A stretch of DNA of 64,000 nucleotides. Origin: Gordionus sp. m RMFG-2023. Taxonomy: Eukaryota > Nematomorpha > Gordioida > Chordodea > Parachordodidae. The notes beneath the pieces are model-generated. The model was given only the letters and a program-made list of their open reading frames with translations. It had not been told where the DNA came from and made no database searches. The DNA lies in the NCBI RefSeq assembly GCF_954871325.1, contig NC_088778.1, positions 32,500,730 through 32,564,729 of the forward strand, in the 5' to 3' direction. Below, piece after piece: positions 54,091-64,000 of this stretch. Every line of letters starts with the position of its first letter. The stretch's first letter is position 1. A program made the position numbers and the translations under genes.

Positions 54091-54952
54091 GTTAAAATAC
54101 GTTAAAAATGGGTGGTTAATAAAATTTAATTAATTTTTTATATCCATAACCTGTAATATCTGATCACGTGATTGTAAATAGACTAATAGAAATTTAAATA
54201 AATCAGCTGTTGTAAGGGCAATTTTTTTTGAGCGTAGTTCGGACCATAATTTTTTTTTAAATTGGCTAAAATAAACGTTAAATTTATATTATGCGGAAGT
54301 AAAAAAAAAGCAGACTGGGGTTTTTTCTCGAAGATATACCTTAACTTTGAAGAAAACATAAAATAAATTGACCCGCGCTCAAATGGTCAGCGGATTTTTT
54401 TCCCCTCGCGTATTTAGGTCTAGCCACCAGAGAGCGTCACTAAACTTTTCCTTGTCGGGTTAAAATGTTTAATAATTTTTTGCAAGGGGCTCATCCGAAC
54501 CTTGACAGGACGACTAAATTATGTTTGTTCCACTAGGGGGGAAAAATGTAGAACCGTATCACATGACCATATCTTCATTTTATTAATATATTAACTTTGT
54601 GCGGGTGATTTCGGAGTTTTTAAGAGCTTATTTATAATTGTATTTTTTTTAAATAATGCGATTAATAACAGAGTACCCGAAAAAGATCCAGTCAATCAAT
54701 TATGCCGCTCATTTTCTATCGTCAGATTGAATCATAGCGAATCACGCTTTCCTTCATTTTGTTCCTTGTACGTTCACACCTTTCCTCCCGATGACACAGA
54801 AGTGCATACTCAGGTTTCACTTCTTTTTTTTAAGCACCTAACATTTGCAGCTAAATAATGGAATTTTGATGTAAATGGTAATCAAGTTAATGACAAATCA
54901 CATGTTTTCAAAAGTGAGATCAATAACCATTATCCATATAAAACAAATGTAA

Positions 54953-55200
54953 CTACGTCATAAGCGATAACGTATTTACGCCACGACTATCACTGGCTAA
55001 AGCTATGCTAGAACATTCGATTGCGTAATTTTCAAAAAGTTGACCAAAAAATTTGAATATTTGTAAGAGGGTTTTTCGCGCATTAAATTTTTTATCAACT
55101 CGCTGCTCTGTTAGTTTGCATGTTAATTTCAAAATATTAAACGCCGAGAGTCCTTCTGATTCTTTAGACACGTGATCTTTTATATAATAGATCCCACGTG
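54953..55200 (-). CDS. Possible last exon of an unidentified minus-strand gene
   Basis: An acceptor TTCATTTAG is followed by an open frame of about 80 codons ending in TAG. Readable text includes KESEGLSAFNILKLTCKLTE and LFENYAIECSSIALASDS. Codon usage looks protein-like and the frame has no relation to the neighbouring MITEs. No family recognised and no upstream exon found, so it may be a relic. Confidence 0.35.
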
Positions 55201-55322
55201 CTAAATGAATGAATGAATTCCCATATTCTAAATGTGATGGGCTATTATATAACTATGATATATATTTATACTCTTTTATAAATTTTTGACTATTATATTT
55301 ATAGTTTTTAAAATATTTATTT

Positions 55323-55975
55323 ATATCTATATATGCTAGCGTCAATTTGTTATTTTTTTTTCAATTTTTAAATCATTTTTTTGGGCGCCCTTTTTTTAAA
55401 TTTAAATTTCGGATTTTACCGGAAATGGATTCTATCATGTTTTGGAATACTTATCTCATGAATTTTTAGACAATTTAGCTGTTAACATTTGAGTCATTTA
55501 GAAATTTATATATAAAAAATATATGGTAATATAAATTACACTAAGTTTAAAAGTTCCCGGAAAAAGTTGTCTGAAAAAGGATTCCATACATGGCGGCATT
55601 CATTTCCGGTAAGACCGGTTTTTAAAATTTTAAATCATTTTTTTGAGCGCGCTTTTTTAAAATTTGAATTTCGGATTTTACCGGAAATGGATTCTATCAT
55701 GTTTTGGAATACTTACCTCATGAATTTTTAGACAATTTAGCTGTTAACCTTTGAGTCATTTAGAAATTTATATACCAAAAATATATGGAAAAATTTAATA
55801 TAAATTGCAATAAGTTTAAAAGTTCCCGGAAAAAATTGCCTGAAAAAGGATTCCATACATGGCGGCATTCATTTCCTGTAAGATCAGATTTTTTTAAATT
55901 ATTAAAAAAAAAACGCGCTTCAAAATATGATTTATAAAGTTGAAAAAAAATAAACACACTGACGACTAACATATA
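55323..55975. mobile_element. Foldback MITE family B copy 4 with duplicated half
   Basis: ATATATGCTAGCGTCAATTT at the left and CACACTGACGACTAACATATA at the right. The block from GGATTTTACCGGAAATGGAT to GGCGGCATTCATTTCC occurs twice in tandem (from about 55410 and from about 55675). Confidence 0.7.
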
Positions 55976-56077
55976 CTATATATATGTGTATAATTTCTAC
56001 AAAAAACGCATAATTTCTTGAAATGCTCAAACGGGCCCATGATACATGTAATATCTTAATTATATTATCGCTTACGA

Positions 56078-56300
56078 TAGTGTTGTTAAACGGCTCGATT
56101 TGAGCGGATTTTTAAAAGCGGCTAACTCAATATTTTATCCAGGAAAACGTTATACGCAAGTCTGAAGATTTTGGTCATAGATGGCACAGTTTGGACATCT
56201 ATTAGGGAAATCTAGAAGCTTGTGACACATTTTTTCTGGCCAAAATATTGAGATAGCCGTTTCAGAAAATCGGCTTAAATCTTGTCGTTTATCAACACTA
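56078..56300. mobile_element. MITE family A, exact 8-bp target duplication
   Basis: 223 bp, TAGTGTTGTTAAACGGCTCG to TCGTTTATCAACACTA, flanked on both sides by GCTTACGA (56070-56077 and 56301-56308). Confidence 0.92.
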
Positions 56301-57146
56301 GCTTACGAAAGGTAAGCGATATTCAGCTTTGTCGTAGCATTTTTTTCCAATGATCTTTTTTTTAAAATAATTCTAAGTTAGAATTTTTTTTTCAGATAAT
56401 TTTTATTCCATTACCACAAGCTATAAAAGGTAGGAAGGAATCTAAGAATGGACTTCATTTTTATAGTTCTTACTTTTAGGGTTCAGCCGGATCTCTGATT
56501 TTTTTAAGCATTTGTGACTCTAAACTTCTTCTATCCTTTTTTTTTGGATTCTGGATTTAGGGTTTTGTGTTTGACGTTCGAAAACTTATTTTGCTTTCTT
56601 GAACTATAATTTTTTCGCTTTCCTTTGTTTCATAATTTTTCAATAGTTAAAAACTTCTTTGATATTTTTCCGGATAGGCCCTATTTCTAAGATAAAATCT
56701 GATTCTTGAAAAAATAATAAAGAGAGATTTCGCCTCTTTTCCGAAAAAACCAGGAAAAAATGTGATCGACAGGTATGTGGGAATAAGGCTTTTCTTTCTC
56801 TCGGCAATTCCAAGATGGATTCTAATGTGCTATTAAGGAAGGGGGGTGGGTTGACTTTACCACTAATTAAATATAAAAATTGGGGAAATATATTTTTTTT
56901 ATCAAGCTTAAAAAACGGCTAATCCTTAAACCAGGAGTTTTTTTATTCTTGAAAATATAGCTCAACTTAGAAAAAAAAAATAACATCAATAAATTGACTT
57001 GTGTCTCAATTCTCAGCTGATTTTCTTCGACGCGGGCCTAACCCATTTTTATTCATTACCCTACCATAATTTCATATTACTTTTTTCTTTCTTTTTTTTA
57101 AACATTATTTAGATTTTTTATTTTTTTTCCTCCCTTTTATACCCAG

Positions 57147-57331
57147 TTTCGGTCTGAGCTGATTGACATTATATCTAAAATCCCAAATTCGGAGAACGTT
57201 AAGGATACCGACGAAATCATCAAAATGGACCCCAAAAATCGTTCGCCTAACGCATTTTGCGGGAAATATCTATCGCCGCACCCCTTTTACGTGGCGAAAA
57301 ATCGTGGCTTCGCGACTCTACTTATTGAAAA
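57147..57331 (+). CDS. Candidate exon P1
   Basis: The acceptor is ttttatacccag. The frame reads FRSELIDIISKIPNSENVKD and later GKYLSPHPFYVAKNRGF. The donor is uncertain: gttact at 57332 is in phase with P2, while gttaag at about 57198 would give a shorter exon in another phase. Confidence 0.4.
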
Positions 57332-60300
57332 GTTACTACCAAAAAAATTTTTTTTTGTTAATCACGAGGCCTTTGTTCATTTTTATGATTAGTCAACCTC
57401 TTTCAGTCACATGACTTGTTGATAACTTGATCGATCTCTTTCAGAGGTGGGAGGTGGTATTTTTTTTAAAAAAAAAGCCATACATAGTCAAAGTAACATC
57501 TGTAAATCTAAAATCCCGGCTGGGCTAGACTGAATATCAAATGACTAGTTAGAAAAATCCATTTGCCACTCGTTATAACCAATGTTATCTTGAAAAAAAC
57601 ATATTTGCAAAAAAATATGTAGCAGGCAAAAATTATTTAAATAATCCGAACCTTGACGGCGGATTTGAAAATTAGAAAATTTGAAACCCGGGTCGGGCTA
57701 AAAAATATTTATTCTTTTTAAAATCCGGGCCGGGCTCGAGAATTAAAAAGCTGGCCCTAAAAATTGACCCCTCTTATAGATCTCTCTTATGTATCGAGTT
57801 TTTAAATTTTTGTGTTTTGAAATAGTGGATCACAAATAATGTAATGACGCAAATAAAGGATTATTGTAAATTTTTATATTTTCGACATTTTTTTATTTTT
57901 CTCGTGGAAGAATAATAGTGTTTGAAGAATTGATTTATCGAGGAGGAATAAAACGCGGACGATATATAGCTATATTTTTTATTTATATTTGTGTTCACCT
58001 AGTTTCACCGGTGATTCAACTGCCAAACTATTTGACGAAGTTTTCGATGATTCCGCTAACGACATCCATCAAGATGGAAGCGGTTATTTGTGTCCGATAG
58101 CACCTTCGAATATCGGTTATTTGTGCCCGATATCTCCTTCGAATGTCGGTTATTTGTTCAGAGCCATCAATGTTATACCCATTTGCCGCTACCAGGATTA
58201 CGTTCAATCTCGCCGAAATTATGACAGATTGACGGATAGAATTGGACATTGTCTCGTAACGTTTGGGATTATTATATATATATTTTTTAATTTGCAGCGT
58301 TTAAGGGTGCATCCTACGTCTCTTATATTTTTTTTTTATTTGATTGACAATCATAAATATTATACCTTTAAAAAAACCTTAATTTAAATATATTATCCCT
58401 CTTATGACCAAAAATAAAAGTATCGCCCTTACATGCTTTTCTGAATAGAATATTTTATTACATTAAAAAAATTATTTTCATACTTAACATACAATTTCCT
58501 ATAAAAGAATATAATTTTTTTATTGGGCTATATCATATCCTTTTTAAAAAAAATAATTTTTAGGCCCAGCTTGCCCTGGGTATATTTAAAAAACTAAAAA
58601 ACAGCTCGGTCTGTGTGCCAGCCCGGACTTAGGGCCGAGCCGGACCGAACCTGCAAGTGACCTTCATGGACCAAGCCAGCTCATGGTCCACAGACTAATA
58701 TTACATCTACCGTGGGCCGGGCCTGGGTTTTCCAATTTTTTTTAATATTAAATTTAAAATTTAGCTTATTTAAAACAGTTGCTAACTTAAAGATTATATT
58801 GTCATTTTTCTTCTTCTTCTTCTAATAATTAATATATTTTATTGTAAACAAAACGATTACCTTATATACACTTTAAATATTGTTTATTTTTTTTTATTAT
58901 TAAATTACAATAAATTAAAATTTTTGGATATAAATATTCAATATTTAATATAGTCCGGGCAAGGCCTGAGCCTCAAAAATTTTTCTTACTGCGGGCCTGG
59001 GCAGGCTTGGTCAAAAAATTAAGGCCCGCCAAGGTCTCTGCTGCAGGCCTCTGATATTTCTTTAAAAAAAAAATTAGTTATAGTAATTATTATTTATTTG
59101 TTTGCATCATTGAAGAAACAAGATAAATAAAGGTTTCATAAATGTCGGTAAAATCGGAGATCCAGTACAATCTCCCTGCGTTAATCTGGCTAAAATACTG
59201 ATTTTCGAGGCCTCATTGGAGACTGAAGTATTATTTCTTAACATCTAATAAACAAATAAAAAAATGAAAGAATGAAAGAATGAAAAAAAGAAAAATTAAA
59301 AAAGGAGAGAAAGAAAGAAAGATAGAAAGAAAGAAAGAAAGAAATAAATAAAGAAAGAGAAAAATTAATAACAATAAATATATTATAAATCATCCTCCAG
59401 GAAAGTATATTAATTCCTTTTAATTATTGATATATCTTGTTTTTTTAGATGTCACGTGACGGGTCCGAAAATATTGACGGCTTACGCGATGCCGAATCTG
59501 ATAACCTTTTGATTCAGTATATACTGTACCCCCATGTTCAGTTTACCCCGAAATCTGACGCCCCTCTCTCATCAAAAATAAAGTATAACCTGTTATATTT
59601 GAATATCTTATATATTTTAAAGGTTACCTTATTTGTACATTATATTATTATAACTTCCTACATTTAATAATATATTATGGAAGTCAATGTAATTGCATAA
59701 TATTAGAAGTTAAATTACATAATTATAAAATACTATATATGTAGGAAACATTTTAAAATAAAGTTACCGATTGTTTTGACTATAAAATAACCAAAATCCA
59801 AATTGATATTAGTTACAGTAATTTTAATACGTATATATTTTTTTCAAGAAACAGGAGCTATGAAGCGGGTTTTAATCTAGATAAAGTGCCCTTATATGAC
59901 CCAAATGGATTCCTTAGCATCTTGACCGAGATCAGGGTGGAACCTAAGGGCGGGACTGTAGCTCGTGCTTCTCTATTAGATACTTCCAATAGGCTCTCAG
60001 ACCAAGACTTAATCTATTCGAATCTACCCTCTCAGGTGATAAATAAAGAATTATTATCAGTTATCATTATCATTATTATTAATTATCTTACAAATATAAA
60101 TAATGACACGTAATTTTTTTTTTGCATAACTGCTTTATTTTTTAACCGTTATAACCAATCGGTTAAAAAAACGGCGAAACGTAGTTTTTCGTCTAGAAAA
60201 CCATCATTTTAAGCCTCAGTTTTTTTTGTTCTTAAAAATAATAGCATAATTATGAAGAAATCAGAATTTAAATTCTATCCACTTTTTGTCAAATTAAAAA

Positions 60301-63300
60301 AAATCCATAATATTTAAATATTAAGTCCAAAACGATAATCCTTTTGAAAACTATAATGAATTTAATCTTTAAAAAATTGCTCCACCTGTTAAAATTTACT
60401 AAAAATGGAGATGGAATAATTTAATTCTCAAGCTACTACATGAACATAATTTTTATTTTAAAATTTATATCGCGCCATTAATCTTATTTAAAAATAAAGA
60501 GGGAAACCCCGAGTTGAGCCGTACCAAATATTGTACGAAAAATTATGTCTGACTTTTATTGATTGGTTGTTATCCTCTTTTTTTTACGAACTCTTCTTTT
60601 TTATGCATATATATATTTCGCCGGTTTAGTATTATAGTGTTCTATATCCACTTCTTTCTTTTTTTTGGCAAAATGCTATTTTTTCCCGATAAATCAATCT
60701 TTCAGACCGTGGCTTGGTTCGATTTAATTTAGATACTTAATTCCTCTTTGGTATAGGCTAAAGCTTTTGGTATACTTTTCGTTTTTTTGATTAAGTTTTG
60801 TTTTTTTTTGTTTTTTTAAAAGAAATTTGAGGACACCTGATCAGTAGCTCATTATTATTCCATATCACCAGTGATAATGTTAATAAATAATTTAGAATAA
60901 TCCTTTATTTGCACTAGCTATGGTGTGCTTATCTAAAAATACAAGAAATTTTTTTGTTTAAAACGCATTCCTCCTGAAGAATTATTTTTTTAAAAAAAAA
61001 ATGGAGATAGAACATTTATAATACTCAGCCAACGATTTATGCATTTCTGTAATTTTAAGTCACTTTTGGAGTATATAATTTATTGCTGAAATCGAAATCT
61101 ATTTTAAAATTCTTTCAATTTACTGTTTATATATATATATATCGTATTGGGATTCGGAATCTCTAGATTAAATCCTTTACTGAGAGCGATTTATAAAAAA
61201 ATTTAAAGTTCGATTCAACCGGAAATATAGTCTAGCATGGGTAGAGTATCCTAACTGTGAATTTCCAAGCCACGAACTTTAGAAACTACTTCTAATTTAA
61301 ATTTAATTTTTATATGGATTATTTCGTATAAATATAAAAAATACTAAAAGTGTCTATCGCTGAAATTGGCTGAAATTTATAGGGGTAAATACTCTGCACA
61401 TGCTGGAATACGATTCCTGTAAAATTAGATTTTTTAAAATCCAAAAAATCGCCCTTAGTAAATGATTTAAAATTGAGAGTCCAAATCCCCGTACGACATA
61501 TATATATATGTTAGCCTCAATCTGTTTTTCCCGGCAAATGTGCTATTTTTTCAACTTTAAATCATTTTAAATTTAGAAATCTGATTCTACCGGAAGTACA
61601 TTCCATCATTTTTGCAATACCTATCTTAAGATATTTGGAGAAAGAAAGAAAGAAAGAAAGAAAGTTGTAGACAATTTTGCTTATTAACCTTTGAATCATT
61701 TATAATTTATGTTAAAAAAATTTATGGAAAATCTAAATATAAATTTTATTAAGTTCGTAAAGTTCACGGTTAAAAACTGTCTGAAATTTATAGGAGTAGG
61801 TATTTCCAAACATGTTGGCATGCACTTCCGGGTAAAATCAGATTTTTTAAATTTGAAAAAAAAGGCGCTAAAAAATAAATAATTCGTTGCCGGAAAATAT
61901 ACAGTGACGCTGAACGTATGTATATTAATTTAATAAATTTTTATAAACTCTAATTTAGCTGAAATTTAGATAGCAAAAAACTTAATTCAAAACTCATTTT
62001 CTCAAAGTGTTCCGAACCTGCCCCTGTCCGAAAATACTCCTGTCCATTATTGATCATATGTTTTGTTCGGTCCAATCAAACAATTCTTAACATTCTGTAC
62101 CCCATTCACTACTCACGCAACCCCCCGATTTTTTTTAAAATAAGTTATCTTTAAAATGATTGGCTTCGATTCAGGTTCCACAACTCTTTTTTATTCGGCT
62201 GGGAATACAATCTATTTTATGATCGATTAAAATGAGATAATGCTCTTCCTTTATGCAGTGATTCCAAGCAGATTTTTGGGATGAATATTTGTCAACTTGA
62301 ACCTTCAAAAGTTAGTTAGTTCTTCTGGAGTCGTCGTATTTATTATCTATAATTATTTCTAGATTTTTTTTAATTTTTGTATGTAATAATTCAATCACAA
62401 AATAAAACCGATTTAAATAAGCAGGCATGCACGTATGGGTTGCGGATAATTTTTTAAAATTTTTTTAGAATTATTAGAGGAGTTATTTGAAGAGTATCTT
62501 TAAGTTTCAGAAATTTATTGAGACTAGTGACTATAGAATATTGACAATTTCTAATACACAAATTCGAGAATATATATTAATATTTTGATCGAGACTGCCA
62601 CATATGGTTAATATATATATATTTTAAAAAAAAATCCTTAATTGGAAACGTCTGTGGGCATAGTCGATGAGTGCGTGGCTCCCAAAACCCATAAGTTCAT
62701 GTTTAGGAAATTGCTTTATGTCGACTTGGCGGTTATCTAACATTAACCCATGAATCACCTATAAATTGAATGTCCCGATAAAGATTTTTTTTAAAAAATA
62801 TATAAATTTAAATTATACGTGTAGAAAATATAGATGAAGCATAAAAAATATCCTTAAAAAAATTATTGCATGTAGTATATAAACCTGACAAAGAATTCAT
62901 GAAAAAACAAATATTGGTATTATTAAAAAGTGGGTGGGGGGGAAAATTAAGAATCATATTATAAATTTATAATGTAAAATTCGATCTTGGGAATGAGTGA
63001 GCTAATTTGTCAAGGATTTCTTCAGTGCCTGGGAGGCAACCCCCTATGTATATTAAGACGAGATAACCCGTCAATCTATTTTCGGAGGTTGTACTTCCCA
63101 CTTCTCGGGTATGTTTTTATTCTTGTTAAAGGAGAAAAATGTTCTTTCAATTTGGTAGGTGTATACTATAATGGGGGACATTGTTGCCAAAATATATAAT
63201 AATTTTAATATTATTTGCAAAAATAGTCCAAAAATGTGCCTTAAAATTTTGCGAAGCATTTGTAGCCTTATTTTGGAGCAACCATATGATCAAGGGAATA

Positions 63301-64000
63301 ATTTGCCCCCACCGTGTAAGCGATGCTAAAATTTGATTTCGGATAGTATAATAGTGCGCACAAAGTGAGCGATTACGTTTAGTCGTAATTTTTAAATTCC
63401 AAAAAAAAAAACGTAACCACTCCCTCGTGTAAATTTAGGTTGTCTTTTTTTTATATTAATAATCCGTCCATTTCGAAATTTTAAATAAGTTCTAGAAAAA
63501 AAAAAGGATTTGTCTTTGAAAATTATATTATCGTCTGCTTTCATATTTCTTTAATTTTCTAAATATTCCTTTTTTTAGGATTATAAAGTAAGTTATTTAT
63601 AATTACATTTTTATATTATATTAACAAAGCGAGGGATAAAAAATAGTAATGAAAATAAACAAACCTATTTGCGTGTTTTTTAAATGGTTGCTAACGCCAA
63701 ACGATAATTTTACCAATTTGCGCGAAGCCATTTGATATGCGTTATTAAATTGCGTTAACGTTTATATATCCGCTTTAACCTCCTCTTTTTTTAAACTTAA
63801 AAATCACCGAGACTAATAGCAGAGTCCTACCCCCACACCCCCTCCTTCTCAACGAATATTATGGTATTTACATTTGGCACTTCCTTCCACCCCAACCTAA
63901 ATTTCCTATATTTCGTGACTTACCCACAACAAAGATATCCTTCCTTCCGGCATGGGAAACTACGCGTGTTGTTTTTAGGGGTCGTTTTCTGACACATCCC
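57147..64000 (+). CDS. Unidentified multi-exon plus-strand gene, exons P1-P6, continues past right edge
   Basis: Six GC-richer open segments, each preceded by an AG and followed by a GT, fit together in phase: 57147-57331, 58003-58255, 59449-59516, 59855-60035, 63026-63108, 63820-64000. Junction phases are 2, 0, 2, 0, 2. Five consistent junctions would be unlikely by chance, although some splice sites are weak. No start or stop codon is identified. The protein is not recognised; one part (EPKGGTVARASLLDT, LSDQDLIYSNLP) vaguely resembles chondroitin-sulfate-proteoglycan repeats of extracellular proteins, a guess only. Several MITE-like elements sit in the introns. Confidence 0.45.
57640..57778. 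repeat. GC-rich terminal-repeat element fragment (family F)
   Basis: ACCCGGGTCGGGCTAAAAAA and AATCCGGGCCGGGCTCGAG lie in the same orientation, with GCTGGCCC following. Confidence 0.4.
58003..58255 (+). CDS. Candidate exon P2 with internal 33-bp repeat
   Basis: The acceptor is ttcacctag and the donor gtaacg. It encodes FTGDSTAKLFDEVFDDSAND, then two copies of an 11-residue unit (GYLCPIAPSNI, GYLCPISPSNV) and a third partial start (GYLFRA), followed by RYQDYVQSRRNYDRL. The opposite strand is also open here, but the plus frame has the better splice sites. Confidence 0.45.
58560..59055. mobile_element. GC-rich terminal-repeat elements (family F), one near-complete
   Basis: CGTGGGCCGGGCCTGGGTTT (58712) and CTGCGGGCCTGGGCAGGCTT ... 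CAAGGTCTCTGCTG (to about 59050) bound the same core seen at 29070-29485. A second GC-rich cluster (58562-58700, GCCCGGACTTAGGGCCGAGC) precedes it. Confidence 0.55.
59262..59360. repeat. (GAAA)n microsatellite
   Basis: Imperfect GAAA/GAATGAAA array upstream of candidate exon P3. Confidence 0.9.
59449..59516 (+). CDS. Candidate exon P3
   Basis: The acceptor is tttttttag and the donor gtatat. It encodes MSRDGSENIDGLRDAESDN and LLI; the last two bases complete a Gln codon with P4. The ATG could alternatively be a start codon. Confidence 0.5.
59855..60035 (+). CDS. Candidate exon P4
   Basis: The acceptor is gaaacag and the donor gtgata. It encodes SYEAGFNLDKVPLYDPNGFL, then TEIRVEPKGGTVARASLLDT and LSDQDLIYSNLPSQ. 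The most convincing of the plus-strand exons by composition. Confidence 0.55.
60114..61128. other. AT-rich stretch, probable intron of the plus-strand gene
   Basis: No exon or RNA gene recognised. Long T-runs at about 60570-60600 and 60780-60825. Confidence 0.4.
61129..61505. mobile_element. Foldback MITE, diverged relative of family B
   Basis: TATATATCGTATTGGGATTC at the left and GAGTCCAAATCCCCGTACGA at the right are imperfect inverses; the interior has the CCGGAAATATAGTCTAGCATG and TACTCTGCACATGCTGGAAT pair typical of the family. Confidence 0.6.
61497..61925. mobile_element. Foldback MITE family B copy 5
   Basis: ATATATGTTAGCCTCAATCT at the left and ACAGTGACGCTGAACGTATGT at the right, abutting the previous element through a shared ATATAT tract. 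A short (GAAA)n run at about 61636-61662 interrupts the interior. Confidence 0.65.
61926..63025. other. AT-rich stretch, probable intron
   Basis: Nothing coding recognised. A less AT-rich patch at 62010-62130 has no open frame of note. Confidence 0.4.
63026..63108 (+). CDS. Candidate exon P5
   Basis: A good acceptor (ggatttcttcag) and a consensus donor (gtatgt). Only one frame is open: CLGGNPLCILRRDNPSIYFR followed by RLYFPLLG. Confidence 0.5.
63347..63765 (-). mobile_element. MITE family E copy 3 (reverse orientation)
   Basis: The left end TATAATAGTGCGCACAAAGT corresponds to the right end of copy 1. The interior matches copies 1 and 2 in reverse. The other terminus is lost near 63765. Confidence 0.7.
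63820..64000 (+). CDS. Candidate exon P6, open to window end
   Basis: The acceptor is gagactaatag, with a poor pyrimidine tract. The frame in phase with P5 stays open for 60 codons to the last base: RVLPPHPLLLNEYYGIYIWH, then TTKISFLPAWETTRVVF. Confidence 0.4.

Noticed and set aside
1-64000. Inverted copies of family E at both ends of the window as a giant transposon or inversion boundary
   Set aside because: A third copy at 13404 and the independent wear of each copy show an ordinary dispersed repeat family.

Overview
The window is AT-rich nuclear DNA from an invertebrate animal. Three things point that way: genes split by GT-AG introns, rhodopsin-class GPCRs, and a dense load of hAT-type MITEs plus a Ty3/gypsy LTR element. 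I cannot name the species. Genes are sparse; most of the sequence is introns and mobile-element debris.

Left part (1-13 kb). One minus-strand gene, a SulP/SLC26A11-like anion transporter, can be followed through eleven small phase-compatible exons from 11880 down to 1143. Its 3' part, including any STAS domain, lies beyond the left edge. Its introns hold several MITE families and two patches of decayed coding sequence.

Middle (13-28.4 kb). A repeat-rich stretch leads to a complete minus-strand Ty3/gypsy element (21574-28394). It has paired LTRs, a 5-bp target duplication GGTAG, a tRNA-His-type primer site and a tandemly repeated leader. It encodes a short zinc-knuckle Gag with a membrane-like segment, then protease, an unusual Gly/Asn/Tyr/Arg repeat linker, RT, RNase H and integrase. 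A nonsense codon and frameshifts interrupt the coding sequence.

GPCR array (28.4-51.3 kb). This is a tandem minus-strand cluster of divergent rhodopsin-class receptors: three intact single-exon genes of 393-394 codons (31831-33012, 39410-40594, 47022-48206) and six relics. A unit of about 7.6 kb, holding a receptor relic, a dead hAT transposase, a second receptor pseudogene and a receptor gene, is present twice in near-identical form. Flank comparison indicates that the middle intact gene is a chimera made by unequal crossing-over between the outer two. A separate hAT-like insertion with a precise empty site lies upstream of the third gene.

Right part (51.3-64 kb). Beyond a 10-N gap come several MITEs, two with perfect 8-bp target duplications. 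A set of small plus-strand exons (57147-64000) has mutually consistent phases and probably belongs to one unidentified host gene that continues past the right edge.
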